Both the position numbers and the translations under genes were made by a program. A stretch of DNA of 64,000 nucleotides from Cupriavidus sp. EM10 (lineage in GTDB: Bacteria > Pseudomonadota > Gammaproteobacteria > Burkholderiales > Burkholderiaceae): positions 2,418,001-2,482,000 of the forward strand of contig NZ_CP076061.1 of NCBI RefSeq assembly GCF_018729255.1, written 5' to 3'. Every line of letters starts with the position of its first letter. Position 1 is the stretch's first letter. The notes under the pieces are model-generated. The model saw nothing but the letters and a program-made list of their open reading frames with translations, ran no database searches and had not been told where the DNA came from. This document shows positions 44,312 to 52,630 of this stretch, one piece after another.

Positions 44312-45334
44312 TTACTGCAGCGGGGGAATGTTGGCGCGATGCACGATGGCGCGCCATTTTGTGGTTTCGGTGGCGATGGTCTCGCCGAAAGACTGGCTGC
44401 TGCTGCCCACGGGTTCCAGCCCCAGGCCGTCCAGCTTCTGTTTCACGTCGGGGTCGCGCAGCACCGCGGCCACGTCTTTCTGCCATTTGCGCACCACGCT
44501 GTCGGGCGTGCCCTTGGGCGCCACCAGCCCGTACCACGATGTCACGTCGAAGCCGGGATAGCCCGATTCCGCCACGGTGGGCACGTTGGGCAGCTGCGGC
44601 AGGCGATGCGGCCCGGCCACGGCCAGGGCCACGAGCTTGCCGGTGCGCACGTGCTGCAGCACGGTGGAGATGCCGCCAAACATCATCTGCACCTGGCCGC
44701 CCAGTACGTCGTTGAGCGCGGTGGCCATGCCGTTGTAGGGCACGTGGACGGTCTTGACGCCGGCTTCGAGGTTCAGCAGTTCGCCGGCCAGATGCGCGCC
44801 GCTGCCATTGCCCGGCGACGCAAAGTTCAGCTGGCCCGGATGGGCCTTTGCGTACGTCACCAGGTCCTTGAGCGAGCGCGCCGGCACCGACGGATTGACC
44901 ACCAGCACATTGGGCGATGCGGCCAGCATCGTCACCGGCACGAAGTCGCGCGTCTCGAAGTTGAGCTTGCGGAACAGGATCGGATTGACGGTCAGGTTGC
45001 CGGCCGGCGCCAGGCCCAGCGTGTAGCCGTCGGGGGCGGCGCGTGCCACGTTCTCCATGCCGATGTTGCCGGCGGCGCCGGGCTTGTTGTCGACGACCAC
45101 GGGCTTGCCCCATTGCTCGGACAGCTTCTGTCCCACCAGCCGGGGCAGCGCGTCGGCCACGCCGCCGGCGGCGAACGGCACCACGATCCGCACCGGGCGG
45201 TTTGGATAGTCGTCGGGCTGCGCCAGCGCCGGCCTTGGCGCGGCCGCCAGCGTCGAGAGGATTGCCAGCGCGGCAGAAATGCCCAGCAGCGGATGCCGCC
45301 ACGTCGATGCCGGCCTGAGTACGTAACGGTTCAC
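44312..45334 (-). CDS. Bug family solute-binding protein
   Basis: A 340-residue periplasmic binding protein. I place the start at GTG 45334 because GGGGAG lies six bases upstream. The signal peptide (about 1-38) ends PALAQ. The Bug signatures are YPNRPVRIVVPFAAGGVADA, PVVVDNKPGAAGNIGMENVA and VPYNGMATALNDVLGGQVQMMF. It is the first gene of a minus-strand operon with the OCD-family and PhnD-like genes, and is divergent from the GntR gene. The likely ligand is an amino- or carboxylic-acid compound metabolised by the OCD-like enzyme. Confidence 0.87.
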   Translation of the reverse strand: MNRYVLRPASTWRHPLLGISAALAILSTLAAAPRPALAQPDDYPNRPVRIVVPFAAGGVADALPRLVGQKLSEQWGKPVVVDNKPGAAGNIGMENVARAAPDGYTLGLAPAGNLTVNPILFRKLNFETRDFVPVTMLAASPNVLVVNPSVPARSLKDLVTYAKAHPGQLNFASPGNGSGAHLAGELLNLEAGVKTVHVPYNGMATALNDVLGGQVQMMFGGISTVLQHVRTGKLVALAVAGPHRLPQLPNVPTVAESGYPGFDVTSWYGLVAPKGTPDSVVRKWQKDVAAVLRDPDVKQKLDGLGLEPVGSSSQSFGETIATETTKWRAIVHRANIPPLQ

Positions 45335-45416
45335 GCGAAACTCCCCGTGTTTCCAGTGCGATTGCAAGACTTGACCCTGTCGAAACCTGTCGCGATCCTT
45401 GTACTGTGGATCGACT

Positions 45417-45459
45417 TGTATAGACTGATCGTAGCGAAGCTGTCTGATACTGTATAGAC
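45417..45459. promoter_or_regulatory. Repeated TGTATAGAC sites, candidate HutC/GntR operators
   Basis: TGTATAGAC occurs at 45417-45425 and 45451-45459, 34 bases apart (about three helical turns). The second copy is part of an imperfect inverted repeat GTCT-g-ATAC-t-GTAT-AGAC (45442-45459). HutC-type GntR regulators recognise TGTATA-containing palindromes. The sites lie between the divergent Bug operon and the GntR gene. Confidence 0.6.
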
Positions 45460-45622
45460 AACTTTTCGCATATGGGAAAGCGGATTTCTCATAAGATGCG
45501 AAACCGCACGGGGCTGGTGCCGATGGCACTGGCGCTGTGCGCGGCCGCGCGAGGGCCGCCGCACATTTCACCGTTGCGGGTCGCGCGGCATATCCGATCG
45601 ACAACGCCTGCAGGGAATCTTC

Positions 45623-46366
45623 ATGCCAACCAGTCCGACCGTCCGACCCAGCGATGCGGCCACGCCGGCCTTCCAGCGCATCAAGGACTACGTGCAGGCG
45701 CAGATCGCCGCCGGCGTGTGGCGCGAGGGCGAGGCCATCCCGCCCGAACTGCGGCTGGCGGAAACGTTCGCGGTGTCGCGCATGACGGTCAACCGGGCGC
45801 TCAACGAGCTGGAGGCCGAGCAGATCCTGGTGCGACGCAAGGGAGCCGGCACCTTCGTCGCCGAGCAGCGCTACCAGGCCACCGTGGTGGAGATCCGCAG
45901 CATTGCCGAGGAAATTCGCGCCCGGGGGCACCGGCACCGCAGCAGCCTGTACCGGCTGGAGCGGCAGCGGGCCACGCGCAGCCTGGCCAGCCAGTTCGGG
46001 GTGGCGGAACGCAGCACGCTGTTTCACTCGGTGATCCTGCACTACGAAAACGATGCGCCGATCCAGGTCGAGGACCGCTGGGTCAATCCGGCCGTGGCGC
46101 CGGACTACATGGATGCCGATTTCAGCGACATCACACCGAACGACCACCTGATGCGCGTGGCGCCGCTGCAGCGCGCCGAATACCAGATCGAGGCGCTGCT
46201 GCCGGCCGCCGACGTGGCGGAGATGCTGATGATCGCGCCGGCCGAGCCGGCGCTGGTGCTGCGCCGACGCACGTTCTCGCGCGGCGCGGTGGCGTCGGTG
46301 GTGGTGCTATGGCATCCGGGAAAACGCTACCGGTTCGGCGGGGCGCTAGGACAGCCCCCACTGTGA
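45623..46366 (+). CDS. GntR/HutC family transcriptional regulator
   Basis: A 247-residue regulator: N-terminal GntR winged helix (FQRIKDYVQAQIAAGVWREG, then PPELRLAETFAVSRMTVNRALNEL, RKGAGTFVA) and a C-terminal UTRA ligand-binding domain (HRSSLYRLERQRATRSLA, APIQVEDRWVNPAVAPDYMD, RRRTFSRGAVAS). The layout and length match HutC, the histidine-utilisation repressor. No hut enzyme gene is nearby, so I expect it controls the divergent Bug-OCD-PhnD operon in response to a related ligand. Confidence 0.86.
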   Translation: MPTSPTVRPSDAATPAFQRIKDYVQAQIAAGVWREGEAIPPELRLAETFAVSRMTVNRALNELEAEQILVRRKGAGTFVAEQRYQATVVEIRSIAEEIRARGHRHRSSLYRLERQRATRSLASQFGVAERSTLFHSVILHYENDAPIQVEDRWVNPAVAPDYMDADFSDITPNDHLMRVAPLQRAEYQIEALLPAADVAEMLMIAPAEPALVLRRRTFSRGAVASVVVLWHPGKRYRFGGALGQPPL

Positions 46367-46466
46367 GCGTCCGGCTGGGGCGTACTTGTCTGCCATCGAA
46401 TAAGCAATAGAATCAAGAAGCGGGGTGCATGCGCATGGCGCCTCGGACGGGAGGCAGGAGACGGGA

Positions 46467-46985
46467 ATGGTTGCCATACACGGCAAGCTGGCGGGAGCGG
46501 TGGCAGGGGTTGCCCTGATACTGGGCGGCTGCGTGGCGTATCCCGGCTACGACACCGTCTATGGCGGCTACGGCAGCTATGCAGGAAGCTACAGCAGCTA
46601 CACGGGCACCGGCGATGCCGCCACGTTCACCAGCGACTATCCCGCCTATCCCTACTACTACGGCGGCTACTACGGCGGCTACCCCTACGGATATCCCTAC
46701 GGCTATGCGGGCTGGCCCGCGTACAGCAGCGTCTGGATCGGCTACGGCTGCTGCGCGTATCGGGGTTACTACGGATACCGTGGCTACTACGGCTACCGCG
46801 GCTATGGCTACCGTGGCGGCTACTACGGCGGATACCGCGGCGGCTACTACGGCGGCTACCACGGTGGATACCATGGCTATGGCGGCGGCTATCGTGGCTA
46901 CGGCGGTTCGGGTGGCGGATACAGCGGTGGCTATGGCGGTGGCTATCGCGGCGGTGGTGGCGGCCGGGGTGGCAGGGGCCGCTGA
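46467..46985 (+). CDS. Gly/Tyr-repeat lipoprotein
   Basis: A 172-residue lipoprotein from ATG 46467 (GGAGACGGGA upstream). The signal has lipobox LGGC followed by VAYPGYD. The remainder is low-complexity: GGYYGGYPYGYPYGY early on, then many YRGYYGY and YRGGYYGG units, and a final Gly/Arg-rich tail RGGGGGRGGRGR. Such Gly-Tyr(-Arg) sequences are often surface-exposed or disordered. A CC pair (YGCCAYRG) sits in the middle. Function unknown. Confidence 0.75.
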   Translation: MVAIHGKLAGAVAGVALILGGCVAYPGYDTVYGGYGSYAGSYSSYTGTGDAATFTSDYPAYPYYYGGYYGGYPYGYPYGYAGWPAYSSVWIGYGCCAYRGYYGYRGYYGYRGYGYRGGYYGGYRGGYYGGYHGGYHGYGGGYRGYGGSGGGYSGGYGGGYRGGGGGRGGRGR

Positions 46986-47012
46986 CTGGCGGCCCTGTCC
47001 GGGCGAGCAGCG

Positions 47013-47432
47013 CTAGGGCAACTGCCGCAACTGGCCGATGACCGACATCAGCCGGCCGTGCGCCACCGTGACAGACGCCTCGTCCTGCAGCGCTTCCTGG
47101 TAGCGTTGACGGAAGGCCTGGTCGCCTTGTTCGCTGAACAGTTTCTGCGTGGCGCCGGCCACGGCGCGGCAGGTCTCGTCGTGATGCTCGTCGCCGTCCA
47201 GCTCCTCGTCGATCTCGATGATCAGGCGCGACAACGGATCGAGCCAGCGGAAGAACGATTCCTCCGTCACCAGCTGCACGAACTGTCCTGCGGGAATCGG
47301 GCCATGCAGTCTTTCATATTGGCCCCGGTCATAGCCGATGACCTCCTTGTGCACCTGGAGCAATGCCGCCCGCAAGGCACGCAGCCCCGAGCGGCGGGTT
47401 TCCTGGGTAGCAAGGAACTGTTCGCTGGGCAT
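47013..47432 (-). CDS. Conserved hypothetical protein
   Basis: A 139-residue soluble protein. I prefer ATG 47432 (GGAG six bases upstream) over the in-frame ATG 47438. The sequence is alpha-helical: LRALRAALLQVHKEVIGYDR, then ERLHGPIPAGQFVQLVTEES, FFRWLDPLSRLIIEIDEELD and FRQRYQEALQDEASV. No named domain recognised, although the compact helical form resembles small regulators or chaperones. It converges on the Gly/Tyr lipoprotein gene. Confidence 0.65.
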   Translation of the reverse strand: MPSEQFLATQETRRSGLRALRAALLQVHKEVIGYDRGQYERLHGPIPAGQFVQLVTEESFFRWLDPLSRLIIEIDEELDGDEHHDETCRAVAGATQKLFSEQGDQAFRQRYQEALQDEASVTVAHGRLMSVIGQLRQLP

Positions 47433-47736
47433 GCCCATCTCCACTTTTCCTCTGTTCATGGGGCAGGCCGTATCGACATGACCTTCGGCGGCGGTCCTCC
47501 CGGGGCCACCCTTCACCCGCCCGTTGTTATCGGAAGCACACGTCCACGCCCGATGACATGCACGGTGTGCAACTCAGTATAGGCACCGGCATGGCCCCAA
47601 TCTAGCGCGCCCGCCTAGCGAAATACCCGTATTGCGGCCCTGCGGCATGGGATGCTTCGCCATGCCGGACGCGCCTTGCCGCGCATGCCGGCATTGCAGT
47701 GCAGCGATGCCATCGCTCGCGCTTCGTCGGGTCTTG
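47433..47736. other. Intergenic region, 304 bases
   Basis: Lies upstream of the minus-strand hypothetical gene and downstream of the EEP-family gene. It should contain the promoter of the former. I see no supported gene or clear structural element. Confidence 0.35.
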
Positions 47737-48501
47737 CTATTGCGAAGTGAGCCGCATCCGGGCCAGCAGCGGCAGGTGATCGGAGGCCAGCCGGGCCAGC
47801 GGCGTGCGGTGGCTGGCCACGGCCACCAGGTGTGCGCGCGGCGAGGTCCAGATGCGATCCAGCGCCAGGAACGGCAGCCGCGACGGAAAAGTCGACACAT
47901 GCGGCGTGCGCTCGAAATAGGCATGCAGCCAGCGCAGCGGGCGGCCCCACAGGAACCACTCGTTGACATCGCCCAGCAGGATGGTGGGCTGCGCCGGCGC
48001 CTCGGCCAGCGCGGTCAGCAGGCGCCGCACCTGCCAGCGGCGTTCGCCAGGGCGCAGGCCCAGGTGCGTGGCGATCACGCGCAGCGCGAACGTGCCGGAC
48101 TCGATGGCATTGCATTCCAGCAGCGCGTCGATGGCGCCACGCGGCTCGCATCCCTTCACGCTCAGGTCGATCTGGCGCACGCGCACGGGCGGATAGCGCG
48201 TCAGCAGCGCGTTGCCGTAGTCGCCATCGTCCCGCACCAGCGTCGGGCCGGGAATGGCGTGCAGGCCGGTGTGCTGCGACAGGAAGCGCAGCATGTCGAA
48301 GCCGGTGCCGCGTGTTTCCACTTCCTGCAGCGCGATCATGTCGGCGCGCAGTTCGTTGATGACCTCGCAGATGCGCTTGGGCACGAAATGCCCGTCGGTG
48401 CCGACGCCGCCGTGGATGTTGTAGCTTGCCACCGAGATATCGGCATGCAGCGAGCCAGCCGGCGCCTGCGCGGGGGCGTGGCCCGGTTCCCGGGCGGTCA
48501 T
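47737..48501 (-). CDS. Endonuclease/exonuclease/phosphatase (EEP) family protein, YbhP-like
   Basis: A 254-residue EEP-fold phosphodiesterase: SVASYNIHGGVG, DMIALQEVETRG (metal-binding Glu), VIATHLGLRPGERRWQV, ILLGDVNEW and the final SDHLPLLARM with the catalytic Asp-His. There is no signal peptide. Its ATG overlaps the stop of the PLD-VTT gene (ATGA), so the two are translationally coupled. E. coli has a comparable pair, ybhP next to the cardiolipin synthase gene clsB. The product probably acts on a phosphodiester linked to lipid metabolism. Confidence 0.85.
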   Translation of the reverse strand: MTAREPGHAPAQAPAGSLHADISVASYNIHGGVGTDGHFVPKRICEVINELRADMIALQEVETRGTGFDMLRFLSQHTGLHAIPGPTLVRDDGDYGNALLTRYPPVRVRQIDLSVKGCEPRGAIDALLECNAIESGTFALRVIATHLGLRPGERRWQVRRLLTALAEAPAQPTILLGDVNEWFLWGRPLRWLHAYFERTPHVSTFPSRLPFLALDRIWTSPRAHLVAVASHRTPLARLASDHLPLLARMRLTSQ

Positions 48502-50723
48502 CGGGCCCCCTCGCTCGATGGCGGCGGGCAGCAACGCGGCCGTTGCGATCTGGCCTTGGCATGTGCCGGCCCGTGGTCGGCCCGGCCGCGCCGCTGGCGC
48601 CGGCGCCGCAGCACCCACCACAGCGCGGCCGGGATCAGCAGCACCAGCGCCAGCAGCGCGAACGTCTTCGGATCGGGATTGCGGGCGACGGCGGCGATGC
48701 GGTCCACCAGCGACGCCGACACGATGATGCCCGGCGACATGCCGATGGCGGTGCCCAGCAGGCAATCGCGCAACCGGATGCGCGACGCGCCGACCACCAG
48801 GTTGACCAGCGTGAACGGCGCCACCGGTACCAGCCGCAGCACCACCATCGCCAGCAGGCCGTGCTGGCTGACCTGCTGGCTCAGGCGGTTCAGGCGCCGG
48901 CCGCCAAAGCGCTGCACGGCGTTGCGGCCCAGCAGGCGACCCACCGTGTAGCCGGCGGCCGTGCTCAGCACCGTGCCCCCCAGCGCAATCGCGCCCCCGT
49001 ACAGCGGCCCGAATACCACCACGGTCACCACGATCAGTACCGTCACCGGAAACAGGGTCAGCCCGCCGGCGACAAAGGCGGCCATCATCGCCAGCGGGGC
49101 GAACGGCATGTCGTCCACGCGCTGCACCAGCGCCAGCACATGGCGGAAGTCGGCCCATTCGCGCAGCGGCGTGTAGCGCCATGCAAAGACCACCCCGGCC
49201 ACCACCAGCACCAATGCCACCAGCAGCGCCACGCGGCGGGCCACATGGGGGCGCGCTTCCGGGCCGACGAATTCGGCCATCACCTCTTCGGCGTCGATGG
49301 GCTCAATCGGATCGAGCAGGCTGGCGTCGGGCAGCGCCGCATCGATGTCGTCAGGCACGGTGGGCACGAACGGCTGCAAGGTGCGTCCGTCGGGCCGATG
49401 CAGCGCCGCCAGCGCGTCGTTCAGGCGCGGGTGCGCCGCCATGGCATCCGCAAGCGCGTCGGGCGTCACGGCCAGATGCTCGCACAGCAGGCGGTCGCGC
49501 ATGGCCCGGATGCCGGCCGCCACGCGCGGGTCGCCCCGGGATTCGATCACCAGGTTGCACTCGGTATCGAGCCCGAAAGACCGGTTGCTCAGGTTGGCCG
49601 ATCCGATCGTCAGCAGGCGGTCGTCCACGGCCATGACCTTGGCGTGCACATTGACGCAGGCATCGCCCAGCCCCGGCACATGCGGGCAGTACAGCTGGAA
49701 GCGCCCATCCGGATCGATCTCGCGCAGCCCGCGATACAGGCGCGCCCGCAGCACGCCCATGCTGGCCTCTTCAAGCCAGCCGCTTTCGGTGCGGCGCGAC
49801 ACCAGGGCGATGTCCGGCCCGTCCGGCTGGTGCAAGCGGTCGGCGAACGCGTCGGCAATCAGCCCGGAGCTGAAGTACTGGTTTTCCAGGTAGATGCTGT
49901 CGCGGGCGGCGCCGATGGCGTCGGTATAGAGCGTGCGGATTTCGCTGATGCCCGGCGCGTCGTCGCGTGCGGGGAACGTGCGGCTGATGCCCACGGGCAC
50001 ATTGGTGATATCGGGCGCGATGTGCCGGGGCCACGGGTCCGTGGCGGACAGTTTCGGCGCCGGTGGCACGCGCGGACGGCGTCCGGTGGCGTTCAGCCAT
50101 CGCTCGGCCGCCAGTTCGCCCAGTGCCTGCGCGGCCTGGCCGTCGACCATGCACTGCACGTCGTGGAATGGCGCGTACGGCTTGCCGTCCGGGTCCACGC
50201 GGCGCGGATCGTCGGGCAGGTGGTGATGGGTATCCCAGCGGCGGATGGTCAGGTCGAGCCCGCCCACAAACGCCAGCTTATGGTCGATGACCACCACCTT
50301 CTGGTGATGCGATGCGCCCACCGGATGGTTGCCGTCCAGACAGAACGACAGCCGCCGGTGCGTTTGCCAGTGCTCCTTGGCGGCCGGCAGGAATTCGCGC
50401 TCCAGCGCGAACACCATCGCGTAGTCCCAGCTCAGCACGTAGATGCGCAGACCCCGGCGTCGCCGGCAGAGGGCATTGAGGAAGTCGCGCAGCTCGGCGG
50501 GCAGGCCGTCGGCGGGCGCGGCGTCGGAGCCCTGCAGCAGCCGCATGCGGCTGTCGATGTCCCATCCGAGGATGAAGACACTGTGCTCGGCCTGCGTAAG
50601 CGCCTGGCGCAGCGCCGGAAAGTACGCGTCGGCATCGACCAGCATGGACAACCGCGCGCACGGCGCCACGCGCCAGCAATTGCGGCCCGGGCGCAGCAGG
50701 GAGGGTTCGGCGTCGTTTGTCAT
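48498..50723 (-). CDS. Phospholipase D-VTT (DedA-like) fusion protein
   Basis: A 741-residue fusion. The N-terminal ~500 residues hold two PLD domains with HxKxxxxD motifs: SHHQKVVVIDHKLAFVGG and VHAKVMAVDDRLLTIGSANL, near residues 145 and 375. The C-terminal ~210 residues are a VTT/SNARE-associated (DedA-like) membrane domain with a TM at about 505-525 and then GGLTLFPVTVLIVVTVVVFG, SQHGLLAMVVLRLVPVAPFT and LVNLVVGASRI. DedA/VTT proteins are linked to lipid scrambling or flippase activity, so the fusion may couple phospholipid cutting or transphosphatidylation with membrane handling. Start at ATG 50723 lacks a strong ribosome-binding site. The tail is Arg- and Pro-rich. Confidence 0.87.
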   Translation of the reverse strand: MTNDAEPSLLRPGRNCWRVAPCARLSMLVDADAYFPALRQALTQAEHSVFILGWDIDSRMRLLQGSDAAPADGLPAELRDFLNALCRRRRGLRIYVLSWDYAMVFALEREFLPAAKEHWQTHRRLSFCLDGNHPVGASHHQKVVVIDHKLAFVGGLDLTIRRWDTHHHLPDDPRRVDPDGKPYAPFHDVQCMVDGQAAQALGELAAERWLNATGRRPRVPPAPKLSATDPWPRHIAPDITNVPVGISRTFPARDDAPGISEIRTLYTDAIGAARDSIYLENQYFSSGLIADAFADRLHQPDGPDIALVSRRTESGWLEEASMGVLRARLYRGLREIDPDGRFQLYCPHVPGLGDACVNVHAKVMAVDDRLLTIGSANLSNRSFGLDTECNLVIESRGDPRVAAGIRAMRDRLLCEHLAVTPDALADAMAAHPRLNDALAALHRPDGRTLQPFVPTVPDDIDAALPDASLLDPIEPIDAEEVMAEFVGPEARPHVARRVALLVALVLVVAGVVFAWRYTPLREWADFRHVLALVQRVDDMPFAPLAMMAAFVAGGLTLFPVTVLIVVTVVVFGPLYGGAIALGGTVLSTAAGYTVGRLLGRNAVQRFGGRRLNRLSQQVSQHGLLAMVVLRLVPVAPFTLVNLVVGASRIRLRDCLLGTAIGMSPGIIVSASLVDRIAAVARNPDPKTFALLALVLLIPAALWWVLRRRRQRRGRADHGPAHAKARSQRPRCCPPPSSEGAR

Positions 50724-50844
50724 GGCGAAGGGTACGCTTCGCAAGTTCCGTACCGGTCGCGCGGCGGCGCAATCTCGCGGTCTATCGGCAGGGTGGGGCG
50801 ATGTGCCTGGTGTGCCCCTTACGCGCCTTTGTAAAACTTGCGCG

Positions 50845-51615
50845 TCAGGCGGCAGCGGCCAGACGCCATGCGGCGGGCGGCATGCCGAAGCGGCGCGAGA
50901 ACGCGCGCGTGAAGGTGGTCTGGTCGGGATAGCCGACGCCGGACGCGATATCGGCCAGCGGCATCGCCCCGGCCATCAGCCATTGCACGGCCTGATCCAG
51001 CCGCAGGCGCGTCTGGTAGCCGTGGGGCGTGTCGCCGAACGCGTCGCAGAACAGCGTATGAAAGCGGCGCGGCCCCCAGCCGATGCGCGCGGCAAGCTGG
51101 TCCACGCGCAACGGCGTCGAAAGGTGGCTGCGCAGGTAATGGTCGATGGCACCCACCGGAAAGCGCGCGGCGTCGGCCTGGCGGTCGTCGAGGCCGAGCA
51201 TGGCGGACAGGCCGCTCGCCAGCGCCGCGGCCTGCTGCCAGGCGTGCTGGGCCGGCACGGTGCCCGAAGCAGGCTGCACGGCGGCCAACCCCCGCACGCG
51301 CCGGGCGAATGCGGCATCCATGACGAACATGCGGGGCGTCGCCATCAACCGCGCCGGTAGTGCCACGGAGCTGGAAGGAAAGTCGGCCACCAGTTGCAGG
51401 TTGCCGGCCAGGCCGCTGCACAGGTGATGCATGCCGGCCGGAATGACCAGTCCGTGCGTGCCATCCACCCGGTAGGCGTGCCCGTCGATTTCCAGTTCGG
51501 ACTGTCCATCGACGCCGAACAGCAACTGGTGATAGTCGTGCGCGTGGCCGAACGGCCGCGGCTGATAGCGGCGCGGCTCGACCAGCGGCGAGGCATGCTC
51601 AACGAGCTTCGGCAT
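50845..51615 (-). CDS. AraC family transcriptional regulator
   Basis: A 256-residue regulator with an N-terminal cupin sensor (HAHDYHQLLFGVDGQSELEI, GLVIPAGMHHLC) and a C-terminal AraC domain (VDQLAARIGWGPRRFHTLFC, HGYQTRLRLDQAVQWL, IASGVGYPDQTTFTRAFSRRFG). Its first 17 bases overlap the end of the EamA transporter gene on the same strand, so the two are an operon; this AraC type often controls the exporter it is paired with. Confidence 0.85.
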   Translation of the reverse strand: MPKLVEHASPLVEPRRYQPRPFGHAHDYHQLLFGVDGQSELEIDGHAYRVDGTHGLVIPAGMHHLCSGLAGNLQLVADFPSSSVALPARLMATPRMFVMDAAFARRVRGLAAVQPASGTVPAQHAWQQAAALASGLSAMLGLDDRQADAARFPVGAIDHYLRSHLSTPLRVDQLAARIGWGPRRFHTLFCDAFGDTPHGYQTRLRLDQAVQWLMAGAMPLADIASGVGYPDQTTFTRAFSRRFGMPPAAWRLAAAA

Positions 51616-52507
51616 GACGTGGCTTGCCCTGGGTCTGACACAGCCAGACGCCGACCCCGGCGATGGCCATGCCCAGCCACTGCACGGGCCCGAGACGGTC
51701 GCCGAACAGCAGCGCGGCCTGCACGGCGGCCAGCGGCGGCGCCAGGAACATCAGCGCGGCGGCATTGGCGGCGTGGCCACGCCGGACCAGCCCCAGCAGC
51801 AGCCAGGTGCCCAGTCCCGACAGCACCACGGCGGCCCACGCCAGCGACATCCACAGCGTGGGGCCGGCCTGCCACCGCAACGCGCCGATGCCGCCGGAGG
51901 CACTCACTACCACGCCGGCCACCAGCATCGCCCCGGCGTTCTGCCAGGCCGAACTGGCGCGGATATCCGCGCGGCGGATCGAGGTTTTCTGGAGGAGGGT
52001 ACCCATCGTGATCGACACTATCGCCAGCACGCCAACCAGCACGATCCAAGGGGAAACCGCGTGCGGCGCGCCGGCCTGCATGGCAGGCAAGACTACCAGA
52101 CCCACGCCCAGCGCGCCCAGCCCCAGCCCGCACCACGTGCGCGACGATGGTTGCTCGCCCAGCAGCGGGATGGCAAGCAGGGCGGTCAGCAGCGGCTGCA
52201 GCGCGCCCAGCAGCGCCATGATCGACGGCGACAGGCCATGCGCCACCGCGCCATAGCCGGCGCACAGGTAGATGCCCTGCATCAGCGCGCCGGCCAGCAG
52301 GTGGCGCGGCACCTGCGACAGCGGCGGCCAGGCGGCGCGGCCGGCGGCGGCTATCAGCGCGAACATCAGCGTGGCCAGCGCAAAGCGCGCCAGCAGGAAC
52401 AGGCTCGTGTCGGCCACCGGCACCACGGCCTTGCCGACGATGAACCCGGTGGACCAGATCAGGACGAAAGCCATGGCGGGCAGCCAGGCGGGAACGGGGC
52501 GCGACAT
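51599..52507 (-). CDS. EamA/DMT family transporter
   Basis: A ten-TM drug/metabolite transporter of 302 residues with two EamA repeats: the first begins AFVLIWSTGFIVGKAVVPVA and the second around SPWIVLVGVLAIVSITMGTL. Conserved DMT segments include the Pro-rich loop and GEQPSSRTWCGLGLGALGVGLVV. Such proteins export amino acids, nucleobases or toxic metabolites; the substrate is unknown. The downstream AraC gene overlaps it by 17 bases. The DMT EamA topology here has all expected helices and a short charged tail. Confidence 0.87.
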   Translation of the reverse strand: MSRPVPAWLPAMAFVLIWSTGFIVGKAVVPVADTSLFLLARFALATLMFALIAAAGRAAWPPLSQVPRHLLAGALMQGIYLCAGYGAVAHGLSPSIMALLGALQPLLTALLAIPLLGEQPSSRTWCGLGLGALGVGLVVLPAMQAGAPHAVSPWIVLVGVLAIVSITMGTLLQKTSIRRADIRASSAWQNAGAMLVAGVVVSASGGIGALRWQAGPTLWMSLAWAAVVLSGLGTWLLLGLVRRGHAANAAALMFLAPPLAAVQAALLFGDRLGPVQWLGMAIAGVGVWLCQTQGKPRHAEAR

Positions 52508-52630
52508 CTTGGATCGTTGAAGGGTTGCAGGCCCGGGGCGGATTTCCGGAAGTTGCCCGGCAGACTAGCGCAGCCAGGCGGGGATGTCTTGGCAAATCCT
52601 GCACAGACCTGATCGGGCCGGCTGACCACG

